Assembly (NCBI GenBank): GCA_022616275.1
Contig: JAKEFB010000077.1
Location: 1 to 58,640, forward strand
Length of the DNA stretch: 58,640 bases
Origin: Chloroflexota bacterium
GTDB lineage: Bacteria > Chloroflexota > Anaerolineae > Promineifilales > Promineifilaceae
Reading direction: 5' to 3'
Position numbers and translations under genes: made by a program. How positions within the stretch are numbered: the stretch's first letter is position 1; each line of letters begins with the position of its first letter. The notes below the pieces were generated by a model, which did not search any database, was not told the origin of the DNA, and saw only the letters and a list, made by a program, of their open reading frames with translations. Of the stretch, positions 51,601 to 58,640 are shown one piece after another.

Positions 51601-54600
51601 CGCCGGGCAGCCCTGGCCCGCCGCGTGGCGTGGCGACCGCTGGCCGGGCAAGCATGGCGGTTGTTTCGACGGCCGCTGCTTTACGCCGGCTGGTCCGTGT
51701 CGGCCGGGGTGATTGGCCTGGCGCTGGTCCGCAACCTGCTCATCCTGGGCGGCGGCCGGACGCGGGAGACGTGGGCGGTGCTCGGTTTACTGCTCATTAC
51801 CGGGCTGTACGCCGCCTCGGCCTGGCTGTTCCGCCGCCGGCCGGCGCTGTCTCTCCGCCTGGTCTGGCTGGCCGCCGGCCTGCTGGTCGTCCCCTGGACG
51901 CTGCTCACCCGCCTGGGCTGGTATACCTGGCAACCCTATCCGCCCCTGCCGCGCCACGCCCTGGCCTGGACCGGCCTGGCCCTGGTCGAGCTGGCGGCCG
52001 GCATTGCCCTGGCGCGTCGGCTGGGCAACGGCCGCTGGGCGCAGCCGCCGCAGGTGGTAGCCCATCTGCTCCTGCCCTTTGCCCTGCTGTGGGGCGTGGC
52101 CGACGTGCTGGCTTCCAGCGCCACCGTTGGCCTGGGAGTCGCCTTTTACCTGCTGGCCACCTGGGTTGACCGCCATTTTCGGCCGCCGACGGCCAGGGTC
52201 AGGGGTCGCTTTTTGTACCCGGCGGCGGCCCTGGTCCCGGTCTGGACCGTCTACCTGCTGGCCCGCTTCGCCCCTACTGCGCCCCAGACGACGTACGGCC
52301 TGATGCTGCTGGCTTTTACCCTGCCGATGCTGTTCCTGGGCCGCTGGCTGGAGCGGCGCGAGCGGGCCTATGGGCTGCCGCTGTACCTGATCGCCTACGG
52401 TACGGCCATTGCCGGCACGATGCTGGTCGCCCACGACCGGCCGGCGTTGATTGGCGCGCTGCTCTTCGACGCGGTGGTGGCTTTCATTTCCACCTGGACT
52501 TTCCGCGAGCCGTTGTGGCTCTACCCGGCCACGGCCGCCCTGCCGGCGGCCCTGTTGCTGGCCCTGGCCGAAGCGAACGTGCCTGCTTCTCGCCACGGCT
52601 GGGCGCTGATTGCCCTGGGGGGGCTTTACCAGGGGGTGGCCTGGGTCTTTCGGCGCGGCCTATCGGCGAGCGCAGTTGGCCTGGCCAACCGTATGCTCGC
52701 GCTCCCAGGGCGGGTGGAGATGGCTCGTTACGGCACGCCGTTCCTGGTGGCGGCCTTTGCCCTGGTGGCGATGGGCCTGCCGCCGTCCGGCCAGGACCGG
52801 TTGGGGGCGCAGGTCGGCTATGGGGCGGCGGCGCTGTTGTACGCCGTCAGCGCCGCCTGGCTGCGCCAGCCGATCTTGCTGACGCCGGCCGCCGGGCTGG
52901 CGGTCGGGCCCTACTGGCTGGTCGTCCTGGACCTGGGCATCGGTCGGGCCGATTATGGCCTGGCGCTGTGGCCGGGAATTGGGGCGGCTCTACTGGTGGC
53001 CTATGTCCTGGACCGCCAACCTCCCGGAGGTTCAAGCGATAGCAATCGCCAACCTCCGGGAGGTTCGCCGTTCCCCTGGTATAACCCGGTCCAATGGCTC
53101 CAGGCCACGGCCGAACGGTTGCTCAATTGGTGGGCCTTGCCGTTCTACGCTGTGGCTTTTGGCGGGGCGGCCGTCAGCGCATTGCTGTCGCCGGCCATTC
53201 CTCCCCGCCTGCCCACCGTCCTGCTGCTGGCGGCCGCCATTTACGGCCTGGCGGCCCTTCGTTTCCGGCTGCGCGGCTGGTTCCTGCTCGCCGCGACCAG
53301 CGCCCAACTGGCCGTCCTGGCTGCCATTCGCGGCTCGGCCTGGTGGGAACGGCCGGAACGGGTGGCCCTGGCCTTTGTCCCGGTGACCATCGCCACGGCG
53401 TTGATCGGGCTGGCCATTGAGCGGCGCTTCCGGGAAGGGTCGCCGCTTGGTGGAGGCGAGCAGGCGCTCCAGGCCGGCTGGTCGCGGCCGTTATATGCCC
53501 TGCTGGTCGTAAACCTGGCCATGGGCCAGGCGATCAGTATCGGCGCTTCCAGCCCCGAAAGCGTCTGGATCACACTGGCCCATACTGTTTTACTCACCCT
53601 TTTGGCCACCGCCTGGGTCTCGCCGGGGCTGGCCTACCTGCCGCCGCTGCTGGGCGTGGTTGTCCTGGGGCAAGAGTTGTCGTGGCTGAACGCGCCGGAT
53701 ACCACCTGGCCCTGGGCGCTGGCGCTGCTGGCCCTGGCCTACGGGCTGGTTGGCTACTTGTTGCGGTATCTCCGGCAGCGGGCCATCCCCGCCGGTGAGG
53801 CGGCCGGAGTGCTGGGACCGCCGGCTTCCAGCCGGCAAGCGCGAACAGGGATGCTCGCGGTCCTCACGGCCGGGCGGGTGTGGGAGCGGCCGCTGCGGCT
53901 GGGCGGCTGGCTGCTGTCCGGGTTGAGCCTGCTGTGGATGTTCAACGTGGGCGTCAACGTCACCGGCCTGATAGTCCGGGCGATTTTCCGGCAGCCACTC
54001 CTCGAGCCGGCCGAGACGCCCCGCGTCCAGATGGTCGTGGCCGTCCTGGCCATCCTGGGGCTGTTTTACCTGGCGGCGGCGTTGGTGGACGGCAAACGGT
54101 GGCTGGGTTACTGGGCCATCGGGCTGCTCCTGGCAGCCTGGAGCCTGGAATGGCTGCTGCTGTGGGGGCAACGCGAGGTGCAGTGGTACGCGCTGCCGGC
54201 CGGTATTTATCTACTGGGCATCGGCTACCTGGAGTGGCGGGAGGGCAACCGGGGCCTGGCCTGTTGGGTGGACCGGGCGGCGCTACTGCTGCTACTGGGA
54301 TCGGCCTTCTGGCAATCGCTGGGAGCCGACGGCTGGCCCTACGCCTTGCTGATGGGCGGCGAGGGGCTGCTGGTCGTCTGGTGGGGCAGCACGCGGCGGC
54401 TGCGACGCTTCCTCTACGCCGGGGTGATTGGCGTGACGGTTGACGTGGCCGGGCAGCTCATAGACCCGTTACTGTCGGCCAATCGCTGGATTGTCTTTGG
54501 CGCGGCCGGCCTGGCGCTGGTGGCCCTCGCCATCCTGGTCGAGCGGCGACTGGAGACGGCGCTGGCGCTGACCCAGGAGGTCCGGCAGCGGTTGGAGAAG

Positions 54601-54609
54601 TGGGAGTGA
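48613..54609 (+). CDS. Giant multi-pass membrane protein, SCO7613-like
   Basis: The 1998-residue protein has a zinc ribbon (residues 3-20, CPRCG and CQNC), a soluble helical region to about 205 and a low-complexity linker (205-237, Glu/Gln/Arg then Pro/Ser). Some 1700 residues then form hydrophobic helices, several dozen by eye, starting TLQAILFLGAFLLFAAAV. The design matches the uncharacterised SCO7613/DUF2157-like proteins of actinobacteria and Chloroflexota. Function is unknown; a scaffold or envelope sensor is a guess. Three short-repeat blocks (49217, 50541 and 53018) are translated in frame as linker or loop. It is followed at 28 bases by a PrsW-like protease. Leu, Ala, Trp and Gly dominate. 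Confidence 0.85.
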   Translation: MRCPRCGQTDFQPSAPCQNCHFSGDARLIERLFGLNFLLAELRSWPEVPGDVRLALRERYGRQRRDVEIALGLRPPPLDAAGAAAARQELTLLRIFLRHTLPNWTHYGWLAAGVAKTLRDEINSRIESLQERLADAPPPEKSPTPVRPYAWRLEQLEFHARMLEELHTAGRLASPAAYREATAGLAEEITQLKIKLGLLPAEDKETRRQGDKETGRQGEAETAPFSPSPPPPLPLSPPRFTWDRVWETLLSERTLQAILFLGAFLLFAAAVSLVVWNWETFPPWLQVTFLASFTATFYGLGWYVRTRMQLRGSGIALSAVASLLVPLDFYAFYLSGGFPQEYWAEVWLLASAVCFFAYLLTAYLIQAEFFGYLVGVAAGSLLAAGMSVAGIDANWWQAALVALALLLAGLGAWLASPRAAPWPAWRILATPFWHVALGGTVTILALAFGWGLTGRAGGAEFRPAQAADWWLGGLVFVLAAGRYRMRSVALAAAVAFPVAAWLTQRELHILWELRAAWYALGWAWLAPVYLVAGRFLSRRAETGDEVSRAYARIALLSSGALTVLSFAWSLADAAIIGPVHTILAATALLEARLWRRPGTLSLTSLLLLSATAGWLSSWGGTVSQLGLGWALLAIGHIIVALRLNYRITNYPITGGEPQQPIAYYAPLFRAGWLIAGLAIFPPLFTLERPVLTYTLGNWIAVNGWLALLAHEGALRLAYFLRRPPARARPDGFPFRLFHWAAGLFLLPWVWLVWTNRRPAEAPLGLAFALLAWALLVLGLRLRRVRWRYGRPWLTAAHLSNVVAVAVPLLIYDQAWAAGLLLAAAGFYFTSALVFPNRWWLAAGGLLFPFGWVLGLDHLRLPPDPLVAALALAVLAYIGGGAALERYRGARRAVLSPLYDVAHVVAVAAFSWSLARVLLLERSDPALLWAAATQAILAVSVGLYAWLIAEEAPAHAAAWLGVIAGGLVAVSYSQGRGSSAAKAALLAIGYVLAERALRRAALARRVAWRPLAGQAWRLFRRPLLYAGWSVSAGVIGLALVRNLLILGGGRTRETWAVLGLLLITGLYAASAWLFRRRPALSLRLVWLAAGLLVVPWTLLTRLGWYTWQPYPPLPRHALAWTGLALVELAAGIALARRLGNGRWAQPPQVVAHLLLPFALLWGVADVLASSATVGLGVAFYLLATWVDRHFRPPTARVRGRFLYPAAALVPVWTVYLLARFAPTAPQTTYGLMLLAFTLPMLFLGRWLERRERAYGLPLYLIAYGTAIAGTMLVAHDRPALIGALLFDAVVAFISTWTFREPLWLYPATAALPAALLLALAEANVPASRHGWALIALGGLYQGVAWVFRRGLSASAVGLANRMLALPGRVEMARYGTPFLVAAFALVAMGLPPSGQDRLGAQVGYGAAALLYAVSAAWLRQPILLTPAAGLAVGPYWLVVLDLGIGRADYGLALWPGIGAALLVAYVLDRQPPGGSSDSNRQPPGGSPFPWYNPVQWLQATAERLLNWWALPFYAVAFGGAAVSALLSPAIPPRLPTVLLLAAAIYGLAALRFRLRGWFLLAATSAQLAVLAAIRGSAWWERPERVALAFVPVTIATALIGLAIERRFREGSPLGGGEQALQAGWSRPLYALLVVNLAMGQAISIGASSPESVWITLAHTVLLTLLATAWVSPGLAYLPPLLGVVVLGQELSWLNAPDTTWPWALALLALAYGLVGYLLRYLRQRAIPAGEAAGVLGPPASSRQARTGMLAVLTAGRVWERPLRLGGWLLSGLSLLWMFNVGVNVTGLIVRAIFRQPLLEPAETPRVQMVVAVLAILGLFYLAAALVDGKRWLGYWAIGLLLAAWSLEWLLLWGQREVQWYALPAGIYLLGIGYLEWREGNRGLACWVDRAALLLLLGSAFWQSLGADGWPYALLMGGEGLLVVWWGSTRRLRRFLYAGVIGVTVDVAGQLIDPLLSANRWIVFGAAGLALVALAILVERRLETALALTQEVRQRLEKWE
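49217..49327. repeat. GACAAGGA octamers followed by a pyrimidine tract
   Basis: GACAAGGA, GACAAGGG and GACAGGGA units repeat every 8 bases (49217-49267), giving a pure purine run. A C/T-rich tract of about 48 bases follows (49280-49327, ending CCCCTTGTCTCCCCCTCG) and could pair with it. The block encodes the linker of the giant membrane protein. Confidence 0.8.
50541..50573. repeat. CAATTAC heptamer-type repeats inside the membrane-protein gene
   Basis: CAATTAC recurs four times with 0-1 extra C (CAATTACCGAATTACC and so on). It is in frame and encodes LNYRITNYPITGG between two membrane segments. It is AT-rich in a very GC-rich gene, which marks it as an inserted repeat. Confidence 0.7.
53018..53065. 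repeat. AACCTCCCGGAGGTT palindrome pair inside the membrane-protein gene
   Basis: AACCTCCCGGAGGTT (53018-53032) and AACCTCCGGGAGGTT (53051-53065) are inverted copies and each is itself palindromic. They are translated as RQPPGGSSDSNRQPPGGS in a loop. The same element sits between genes at 13849-13905. Confidence 0.8.
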
Positions 54610-54641
54610 TGAGCAATGAGCGACGAGCAATGAGCAATGAG
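54604..54641. repeat. GAGCAAT heptamers spanning a gene junction
   Basis: GAGCAAT, GAGCGAC, GAGCAAT, GAGCAAT, GAG follow each other from 54611, directly after the giant gene's stop and across the first codon of the PrsW-like gene. They leave no clear ribosome site for the latter. Confidence 0.7.
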
Positions 54642-55914
54642 TGGGGTTGGTGTGGTGAGTGAGCGGTGGAAGCAGGTGGCGGCGGGAGGTGGGTGTTTGC
54701 TGGCGCTGGCCGGGCTGCTGGTAGCCCCGGCCGGGATTGCCTGGCTGGTGGCGCTATTTGAGCCTCCTTTCGGGCGCAACGTCGGCGTGGCCTGGCTGAC
54801 GCTAATGGCCATTACCTGGGGCGGAGGGTTCCTGCTTATTTATCACGCTTACCGGTCGCAACAGAAGAAGGCCTCCCGGCCGTTGAATTTGCCGCCGCTG
54901 TGGCTGCTGGGCGGGAGCTTTTTGCTGGCGCTGGTCGTCGGCCAGGCGGTGTGGGCGGATGCGGCCGGGGGGATGTTCTTTCCACCGCTCTTCCTGCTGG
55001 CGGCCGGGCTGCCCCCGCTGGCGGCCGCGGCCTGGGCGGTAGGAGCAACTGCCGGCCGCCTGACGTGGCGGCAATTCACTGTAGCCTTTATTGGCGGGGC
55101 AACGGTGGGCGTGGCTGTGGCGCTCTTTCTGGAGGTCGCGGCGGCCGGCGTCATCCTGGCCCTCGTCGCCGATCTATTTGCTCTCATTCAGGACAGTTGG
55201 GACGCTCTGGTCGAGGCGCTGGCCGGCGGTGACGTTGCCTCGGTCGTTGCGTCGCCCGGCTTTTTGCTGGCCCTGGTCGAACTGGCGATTATTGCCCCGC
55301 TGGCCGAGGAATTCGCCAAGCCGCTGGCCATTCTACCGCTCATCCGCCACGCGCCAGAGCCCCGGCACGCTTTCTTGCTGGGGGCGGCCGCCGGGGCCGG
55401 CTTCGCCGCGTTAGAGAACGTCCTGTACACCGGCTTCGGCGTCAACGTCTGGGGCGGCATCGTCGTGCTGCGGGCGCTGGGCGCGGCCGTCCACCCGCTG
55501 GCCACCGGGCTGGTGGCGCTGGGCTGGTACGAGATCTTTCACCCGGCCGGCCGGGAACATCCCTGGCTGTCTCGTTTTGGGCTGGCGGCCGGCGTCCACG
55601 CCCTTTGGAACGGCGGTATTGTGCTCTTCCTGGCTCTGGCCGGGAGCAACTTCTTTGGCCCCTCGCCGGCCGAGGTGGACGTGCTGGGGTATACGCTGGC
55701 CGGGGTGCTGCTGGCGTTGCTGGCCGTGATGGGCGCGGCAGCCTGGTTTGGGCTGCGGCCGGCCGGCCGTTCCCTGGAGGAAGCGCCGGAGGGGATAGGG
55801 TCAACAGCGGCCGGGGCGACGGAGCGGGCGCTGGCCATTTGGGCGGTTATCTGCCTGGTGGCTATTTTACCCCTGGGGCTGGCGGCTTTACGCCTGTTAG
55901 GAGGTGGTTCATGA
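54637..55914 (+). CDS. PrsW-like intramembrane metalloprotease
   Basis: The 425-residue membrane protein has about ten helices and the PrsW active-site motifs: APLAEEFAKPLA (Glu224-Glu225), FAALENVLYT (Glu260-Asn261), a helix with AVHPLATG (His286) and AAGVHALWNG (His321). These are metal-binding glutamates and histidines of the CAAX/PrsW superfamily; Bacillus PrsW cleaves an anti-sigma factor. The N-terminal 200 residues are extra hydrophobic segments. ATG 54637 lies in a heptamer repeat, so a GTG at 54652 or 54655 may be the real start. It lies between the giant membrane protein and an anchored protein that starts inside its stop. Confidence 0.85.
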   Translation: MSGVGVVSERWKQVAAGGGCLLALAGLLVAPAGIAWLVALFEPPFGRNVGVAWLTLMAITWGGGFLLIYHAYRSQQKKASRPLNLPPLWLLGGSFLLALVVGQAVWADAAGGMFFPPLFLLAAGLPPLAAAAWAVGATAGRLTWRQFTVAFIGGATVGVAVALFLEVAAAGVILALVADLFALIQDSWDALVEALAGGDVASVVASPGFLLALVELAIIAPLAEEFAKPLAILPLIRHAPEPRHAFLLGAAAGAGFAALENVLYTGFGVNVWGGIVVLRALGAAVHPLATGLVALGWYEIFHPAGREHPWLSRFGLAAGVHALWNGGIVLFLALAGSNFFGPSPAEVDVLGYTLAGVLLALLAVMGAAAWFGLRPAGRSLEEAPEGIGSTAAGATERALAIWAVICLVAILPLGLAALRLLGGGS

Positions 55915-56477
55915 AGGGTGTCTTACGGGGCGTGCGGCGGGCCAGGAACTTCTGGATTGTCGTGGCCCTGCTGCTGGCCAACGGGCTGGCCTGGAACGCG
56001 GCCGCCAGCCTGAACCTGCCGGAAGCGCGGCCGTTCCTGCACCCGGAAATTGCCGCCATCCGCGACAGATGGCGGTCGGGCCAGGCGGCCGGGGAATCGT
56101 TCAGCATCGTCGTCACCGAGCAAATGGCGGCCGAGACGGCGGCCTGGTTTCTGTCTAACCATCCGGAAATTCCCTTCAGCCACCCCCAGGCGGAGATCGA
56201 TCCCGGCGGCGTAACCGTCCGCGGGCTGGCCCACCTGTTAGGACTACGGACGCCGGTCTACGGCCGGGTCAGCGTCTGGCTGGAAGAAGGTGTGCCCAAG
56301 GCCAGGCTGGAGGAGCTGGGGGTAGCCAGCGCGGCCGCACCCGGCTTCCTGATTGAGGCGCTGCGGGCCGAAATTGACGCCCAACAACGGCGCTTTAATC
56401 CGGCCGGCATCCCGGTGACGCTTACCCGGCTGGAGTTTAGGGAGGGGGAGGTCTTGGTTGAGGGGCTGTACCGGTAA
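55911..56477 (+). CDS. Membrane-anchored hypothetical protein, possibly LmeA/DUF2993-like
   Basis: ATG 55911 (188 residues) has AGGAGG about 6 bases upstream and overlaps the previous stop (ATGA), so it is coupled to the PrsW-like gene. One N-terminal anchor helix (14-33, FWIVVALLLANGLAWNAA) is followed by an external alpha/beta domain: SFSIVVTEQMAAETAAWFL, then strands IDPGGVTVRGLAH, YGRVSVWLEEG, two helices, and LTRLEFREGEVLVEGL. The alternation of 'v-t-v-x-G' strands around a central helix recalls lipid-binding DUF2993/LmeA domains, a tentative match. It may be a substrate or partner of the protease upstream. Confidence 0.65.
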   Translation: MKGVLRGVRRARNFWIVVALLLANGLAWNAAASLNLPEARPFLHPEIAAIRDRWRSGQAAGESFSIVVTEQMAAETAAWFLSNHPEIPFSHPQAEIDPGGVTVRGLAHLLGLRTPVYGRVSVWLEEGVPKARLEELGVASAAAPGFLIEALRAEIDAQQRRFNPAGIPVTLTRLEFREGEVLVEGLYR

Positions 56478-56479
56478 AG

Positions 56480-57094
56480 TCAGTTGACTATCCTGGTGTC
56501 TTTTTCGATTTTGACAAACTCGGACTTCACCTGGGCGATGTAGGCGAGTAGCTCGGTATTGGTCGCGCCTCTAGCCAGGACGGATTCCATCGTTTGCAGC
56601 GTGAAGAGGAAGAAATGATTGATACTCGCCAATTGGCGATTTTGATGGACCAGTTCCACCTGTTGTTCTTTGACCCGGTGCTCGCTTTCTCGCTGTTGGG
56701 TGATGTCACGGATTGAGGCGGTGAAAAAATATTGATTATCCACGAAGGTCGGGGTAATACGGAGTTCCAGGGGAAAGAGGGAGCCGTCCTTCTTCAGCCC
56801 TTCAAGCTCCAACCGGATGCCCAGCACGCTGGCAACGCCTGTGGCCAGATAGCGTTGTAATCCGGCCGCGTGTCGCTGGCGGTATTCCTCGGGCATAATC
56901 GTGTGCAAGTGCCGGCCGAGCAGCTCTTCCGGCCGGTAGCCGAAGATGCGCTCGATTTCAGGGTTAGCCATGACGATGATGCTGTCGCTGTTGATGCTGA
57001 GAATCGCCTCGCCGACAGTCTCAAACGCGGCCCGCAAGAGCGCTTCGGGAGGTTCGGCAACTTCTTCTTGGGGAAGGTTGGAATCTATCGCCAT
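56480..57094 (-). CDS. PAS-domain sensor protein without output domain
   Basis: The 204-residue soluble protein has one PAS domain (about residues 20-135: AFETVGEAILSINSDSIIVM, PEIERIFGYRPEELLG, PLELRITPTF, ASIRDITQQRESE) followed by a coiled coil and a helical tail. No kinase, cyclase or DNA-binding domain follows, and the gene ends normally, so it probably signals through a partner or lost its output. GGAG lies 8 bases before ATG 57094. It is convergent with the anchored-protein gene, the stops almost touching. Confidence 0.8.
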   Translation of the reverse strand: MAIDSNLPQEEVAEPPEALLRAAFETVGEAILSINSDSIIVMANPEIERIFGYRPEELLGRHLHTIMPEEYRQRHAAGLQRYLATGVASVLGIRLELEGLKKDGSLFPLELRITPTFVDNQYFFTASIRDITQQRESEHRVKEQQVELVHQNRQLASINHFFLFTLQTMESVLARGATNTELLAYIAQVKSEFVKIEKDTRIVN

Positions 57095-57124
57095 TGAATT
57101 ATCTCCACCGGCAAATTTCGTGAC

Positions 57125-57373
57125 TTAAAGTGGCTGGTAAAAGTCAAACCAAAGAACAAGCGACTGTACGTCATTATATGCTGACTGGTTCACGTTGTCT
57201 ATTCTATAGACTGAGTGTGCTCTGGTAGCCAGCCCCAGATTCTTCGACTTGACCAGAATCCGCAATTCATCAACCAAACCAAGCTGCACGAGAGTGGAAA
57301 GGAGTTCGGGACGGCAGATCAGCTCCCAGTAGGACACGAACCCCTGATAAGTCACGCGTCCAAACAAGATACC
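57125..57373 (-). pseudogene. RibD_C/dihydrofolate-reductase-like remnant
   Basis: The frame reads GILFGRVTYQGFVSYW and then ELLSTLVQLGLVDELRILV. These are two conserved blocks of small RibD-C-terminal-type reductases (the GRVTYE-F-x-x-YW block, and the late L-V-x-x-G-L-V-D-E-x-R-I block), which in intact proteins of about 180 residues stand some 60 residues apart. The N-terminus, the middle and the end are gone, and the tail after 57240 has no similarity. It is a deletion remnant. Confidence 0.75.
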
Positions 57374-57430
57374 GTGCGGAACCTGAGATGGGTGACACCA
57401 GGGGAGTCGATCACCCTGGTACTTTCCAGT

Positions 57431-57979
57431 TCAATGTGATTGACGTATATCTGCGGCGACTTCAGACAAATCGTTGTTAAACTGATGTCCGCGCCCATCG
57501 AATTCACGAATGGTTGCTTGTGGAAGCTTTTCCGCATACATCGCCAGGTGCGTAAAGGGCACCCATTCGTCGTCGCGGCTATGGTAAAGGAAAATCGGCA
57601 ACCCTTTGGGGAGCTGTGAGGCGAAGCCTTCTTGCAATGTATATCCGTCAGCTTCCTCATCTTCAGGACCCCAGTATGGGATGGAGATGAGGAAGATGCC
57701 AGCAATTGGTTTAGCGACATTCTCTTTCAGAAGATATTTCAACAGAACTGCGCCGCCTACTGAATGCCCAACAAGGATCACTTTGCCATCTAACGCGGCG
57801 AGTTCTTTTGAAATCTGAGTTTTCCATGCCTCGTACTCTGGACTCTCCTCGTTGGGCATCTTCGGATACAACACGTGGTATTCAGCCCCGAGCGCATCTT
57901 GCAGAGAGGCTGCCAATTTTTCATCTTCTTCGTATGCGCCCTCTCCACCACCTTGGATAAACAGTACTTGCTTTTTCAT
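57431..57979 (-). CDS. Small alpha/beta hydrolase (RBBP9/YdeN type)
   Basis: I prefer ATG 57979 (182 residues, MKKQVLFIQGGGEGAY), where similarity begins; ATG 58009 is also possible and would overlap the trmO end by 11 bases. The nucleophile elbow is VGHSVGG (Ser73), the acid lies in SRDDEWVP (about residue 140) and the His in GRGHQF near 167, a complete triad. The family are serine hydrolases acting on small esters or peptides, with no settled substrate. It is cytoplasmic and transcribed together with trmO. Confidence 0.85.
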   Translation of the reverse strand: MKKQVLFIQGGGEGAYEEDEKLAASLQDALGAEYHVLYPKMPNEESPEYEAWKTQISKELAALDGKVILVGHSVGGAVLLKYLLKENVAKPIAGIFLISIPYWGPEDEEADGYTLQEGFASQLPKGLPIFLYHSRDDEWVPFTHLAMYAEKLPQATIREFDGRGHQFNNDLSEVAADIRQSH

Positions 57980-57998
57980 ATCACTGACTCTTTTATCA

Positions 57999-58415
57999 TT
58001 ATCGGTCATCTAACGGCCCAAGCACAGGCTTGATGTCAATGACCGGCGTCCCGTCAATGGCTTCCATAGGCGCAACCCTCAACCGTTGCCCGGCGACCTC
58101 CAGGACCGAAACCCGGTGAAGGCCAATAGGGTTGGGCCGATCCGGCGACCGCGTGGCGAACACGCCCGTCAACGGCCTCTCGAGCTGCCCACGAGGATGT
58201 ACCTGGAGCACATCACGGCGGGCGCGGTGAAGCCAGGTTAGAACGATCAGCTCGTCGCCGGCCGTGATGCCGGCGAGCCCCGGCGCCACCAGATTTATGA
58301 GTTCCAGCCAGGCCTCGGGAGCGCCTTCGTCTCCCTGGCGGGGCGCCGCCTCAAGAGTGGTCAGCTCGGAGCGTATGACCCCGATTGGTTTGATCGTATA
58401 GCTGGTTTCGATCAT
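57999..58415 (-). CDS. trmO: tRNA t6A37 methyltransferase TrmO
   Basis: The 138-residue protein is a compact TrmO (TsaA/UPF0066) of the beta-barrel SAM-dependent type: start YTIKPIGVIRSEL, the signature FATRSPDRPNPIGL (about residues 86-99) that binds SAM, and DGTPVIDIKP near 120-129. It methylates N6-threonylcarbamoyladenosine at position 37 of tRNA-Thr. The E. coli enzyme is longer with a C-terminal extra domain; single-domain forms are common. ATG 58415 follows GAGGACTGAAAGAG. It is the first gene of a short leftward unit. Confidence 0.88.
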   Translation of the reverse strand: MIETSYTIKPIGVIRSELTTLEAAPRQGDEGAPEAWLELINLVAPGLAGITAGDELIVLTWLHRARRDVLQVHPRGQLERPLTGVFATRSPDRPNPIGLHRVSVLEVAGQRLRVAPMEAIDGTPVIDIKPVLGPLDDR

Positions 58416-58640
58416 CTCTTTCAGTCCTCAAGCCAATGCGTGACGAACTGCCTGTTGACGTGGATGTTAATTTAGGATCGTAAAGTTAACAACGGTTTCC
58501 GCGTCCACGAGTTTATCCCATATATTACTTTACAATGTGGAATCTAAGCCTAAATTTCGCACCTTTACAATTGAATAGAGAGATGAAAAAGGGCCAACCT
58601 GAATGGCCGGCCGTGGCTAACAGGGTATAAAGGCAGATTA

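Noticed and set aside
1-58640. tRNA or rRNA genes
   Set aside because: No cloverleaf with a GTTCNANNC T-loop and no conserved rRNA segments were noticed on either strand by eye; a covariance search would settle it.

Overview
The window looks like a chromosomal piece of a heterotrophic Chloroflexota bacterium (Anaerolineae/Caldilineae-like). This is an inference from gene content. The signs are a small Gly-rich secreted protein ending in a YLPVIL-type tail, an SCO7613-like giant membrane protein, MalT-type and SARP regulators, substrate-binding lipoproteins with VTRVVEV repeats, and many short palindromic or heptameric repeats that spill into genes. The DNA is GC-rich with very frequent CGGCCG/GGCCGG. 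I saw no rRNA, tRNA, CRISPR array or complete insertion sequence.

Layout. 1-3.7 kb is a worn region: a cut-off coiled-coil gene (probably an IS66-like transposase), a rhomboid protease, a decayed comEC, a small conserved protein, and two lower-GC orphan genes. 3.7-5.9 kb encodes two secreted proteins, one with about eighteen copies of a roughly 15-residue GGG repeat. 5.9-9.4 kb is a BTAD/NB-ARC/TPR regulator.

9.6-39.2 kb is a carbohydrate island built around two LacI repressors. LacI-1 (17.3-18.4 kb) heads a leftward operon: Zn-dehydrogenase, UlaG-like metallo-hydrolase, ketoglutarate-semialdehyde-type aldehyde dehydrogenase, a TIM-barrel-like protein, an enolase-superfamily sugar-acid dehydratase, xylose isomerase and a mutarotase-like protein. 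Rightward from the same control region run a substrate-binding protein, two permeases, a GH127 beta-L-arabinofuranosidase and an NAD-dependent epimerase. LacI-2 (33.2-34.3 kb) heads a second leftward operon: substrate-binding protein, two permeases, GH42 and GH2 enzymes, and a second copy of the Zn-dehydrogenase. Each repressor faces a perfect palindrome sitting just after a TTGACN-N17-TATNGT promoter. No transporter ATPase is encoded in either operon. A decayed second GH127 copy follows the LacI-2 promoter. A GH2 beta-mannosidase closes the island. Together these suggest uptake of short arabinose/galactose/mannose oligosaccharides, their hydrolysis in the cytoplasm, and both isomerase and non-phosphorylative oxidative routes for the free sugars.

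39.3-58.6 kb holds a small-protein/retropepsin pair, a MalT-like LuxR regulator, two DUF4386-like membrane proteins (one internally shortened), a tandem array of four medium-chain reductases, a 1998-residue membrane protein followed by a PrsW-like protease and an anchored protein, then leftward genes for a PAS protein, a reductase remnant, an alpha/beta hydrolase and TrmO. The last 225 bases hold nothing I can support.
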